A DNA stretch of 7,385 nucleotides from Nitrospinaceae bacterium (GTDB lineage: Bacteria; Nitrospinota; Nitrospinia; Nitrospinales; VA-1). The stretch lies in NCBI GenBank assembly GCA_016763735.1, contig JAESTE010000071.1, positions 1 through 7,385 on the forward strand. The letters run 5' to 3'. Both the position numbers and the translations under genes were made by a program. How positions within the stretch are numbered: the stretch's first letter is position 1; each line of letters starts with the position of its first letter. The notes under the pieces are model-generated. The model worked only from the letters and a program-made list of their open reading frames with translations, did not search any database and was not told where the DNA came from. Shown piece by piece: positions 6,850-7,385 of this stretch.

Positions 6850-7385
6850 ATGCGGCGCTTGATTATTGCGGTTATGCTTGGGGTTTTCTCATTTTCGATT
6901 GCAGGGGCAGAAGAGTCTGTTTATGAGCCGGTCCCGGAAATGAAGTATCCGGCGGAGAATAAATGGTCCAAAGAAAAAGAAGCGTTGGGTAAGATGCTTT
7001 ATTTCGATCCGCGATTATCTGGAAGTAACTGGATAAGTTGTGCCACCTGTCATAACCCCGGCTTGGGTTGGGGAGATGGGCTTCCGCGCACTATTGGGGA
7101 TGGTCAGAAGGAATTGGGTCGGCATGCTCCCACCGTTATAAACAGTGGCTATTTCGAAGTCCAGATGTGGGATGGAAGAAAAAAATCACTGGAAGATCAG
7201 GCGAAAGGTCCTATCGAAGCTGCAGGTGAAATGAATCAGAACTTTGACGAGTTAATTGGAGAACTTAAAGCCCTTCCCGGTTATGTCAAGCGATTCACTT
7301 CAGTATTTGGATTAAACTCCCTGACTATCGACAACATTGCCAAGGCCATTGCCACTTTTGAAAGATCGGTTGTTTCAAAAAATGC
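6850..7385 (+). CDS. Di-haem cytochrome c peroxidase (CCP/MauG family), 3' end cut by window
   Basis: The frame is open to the window edge, giving 178 residues with the C-terminal half missing. Residues 1-20 are a Sec signal (MRRL, hydrophobic core, AGA/EES). The first c-type haem motif CATCH is at 64-68, preceded by LGKMLYFDPRLSGSNWISC, which is typical of bacterial di-haem peroxidases. Further family elements are GRHAPTVINSGYF (90-102), MWDGRKKSLEDQAKGPI (106-122), EM (127-128) and AIATFERSV (167-175). The second CXXCH and the axial Met or Tyr that separates peroxidases from MauG-type oxidases lie beyond the window. It would reduce hydrogen peroxide in the periplasm with electrons from a small cytochrome c or cupredoxin. 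Its position after msrA suggests an oxidative-stress role for the operon. Confidence 0.9.
   Translation, partial: MRRLIIAVMLGVFSFSIAGAEESVYEPVPEMKYPAENKWSKEKEALGKMLYFDPRLSGSNWISCATCHNPGLGWGDGLPRTIGDGQKELGRHAPTVINSGYFEVQMWDGRKKSLEDQAKGPIEAAGEMNQNFDELIGELKALPGYVKRFTSVFGLNSLTIDNIAKAIATFERSVVSKN

Overview
The window looks like ordinary chromosomal DNA from a Gram-negative bacterium. The evidence is exported proteins with Sec signals, a periplasmic-type di-haem cytochrome c peroxidase, and bacterial Shine-Dalgarno sites. Base composition is moderately AT-leaning by eye. Family content (slipin, a DUF4175-like coiled-coil protein, a PpiC-type parvulin, MsrA, di-haem peroxidase) would fit a marine Nitrospinota or deltaproteobacterial-type lineage, but that is a weak guess and no taxonomic marker gene is present. 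There is no rRNA, tRNA, CRISPR array, insertion sequence or phage gene.

Layout: two divergent gene sets leave a 237-bp control region (5017-5253). Leftward (minus strand) runs a three-gene set: a slipin (SPFH/band 7 membrane protein, 5016-4267), then a 1104-residue membrane protein with Ig-like domains and a very long coiled coil (4207-893, DUF4175-like), then a secreted HEXXH zinc peptidase with an N-terminal TPR-like segment (896 to the window edge, 3' end missing). The last two overlap by 4 bp (ATGA), so they are probably translationally coupled.

Rightward (plus strand) runs a compact four-gene set: an unrecognised exported beta-sandwich protein with a C-terminal membrane anchor and a His/Met-rich cluster (5254-6087), a small PpiC-type parvulin (6080-6358, overlapping by 8 bp), the methionine sulfoxide reductase MsrA (6371-6832), and a di-haem cytochrome c peroxidase (6850 to the window edge, 3' end missing). 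Folding, methionine repair and peroxide removal point to a protein-maintenance and oxidative-stress theme.

The control region holds a perfect 6-bp inverted repeat (5188-5193/5200-5205). It fills the spacer of a candidate leftward promoter that has a consensus TATAAT, and its right arm overlaps a weaker candidate rightward -35. It is therefore a possible shared operator. The least explained parts of the window are the slipin/coiled-coil/peptidase cassette, which has no NfeD partner beside the slipin, and the His/Met-rich membrane protein.
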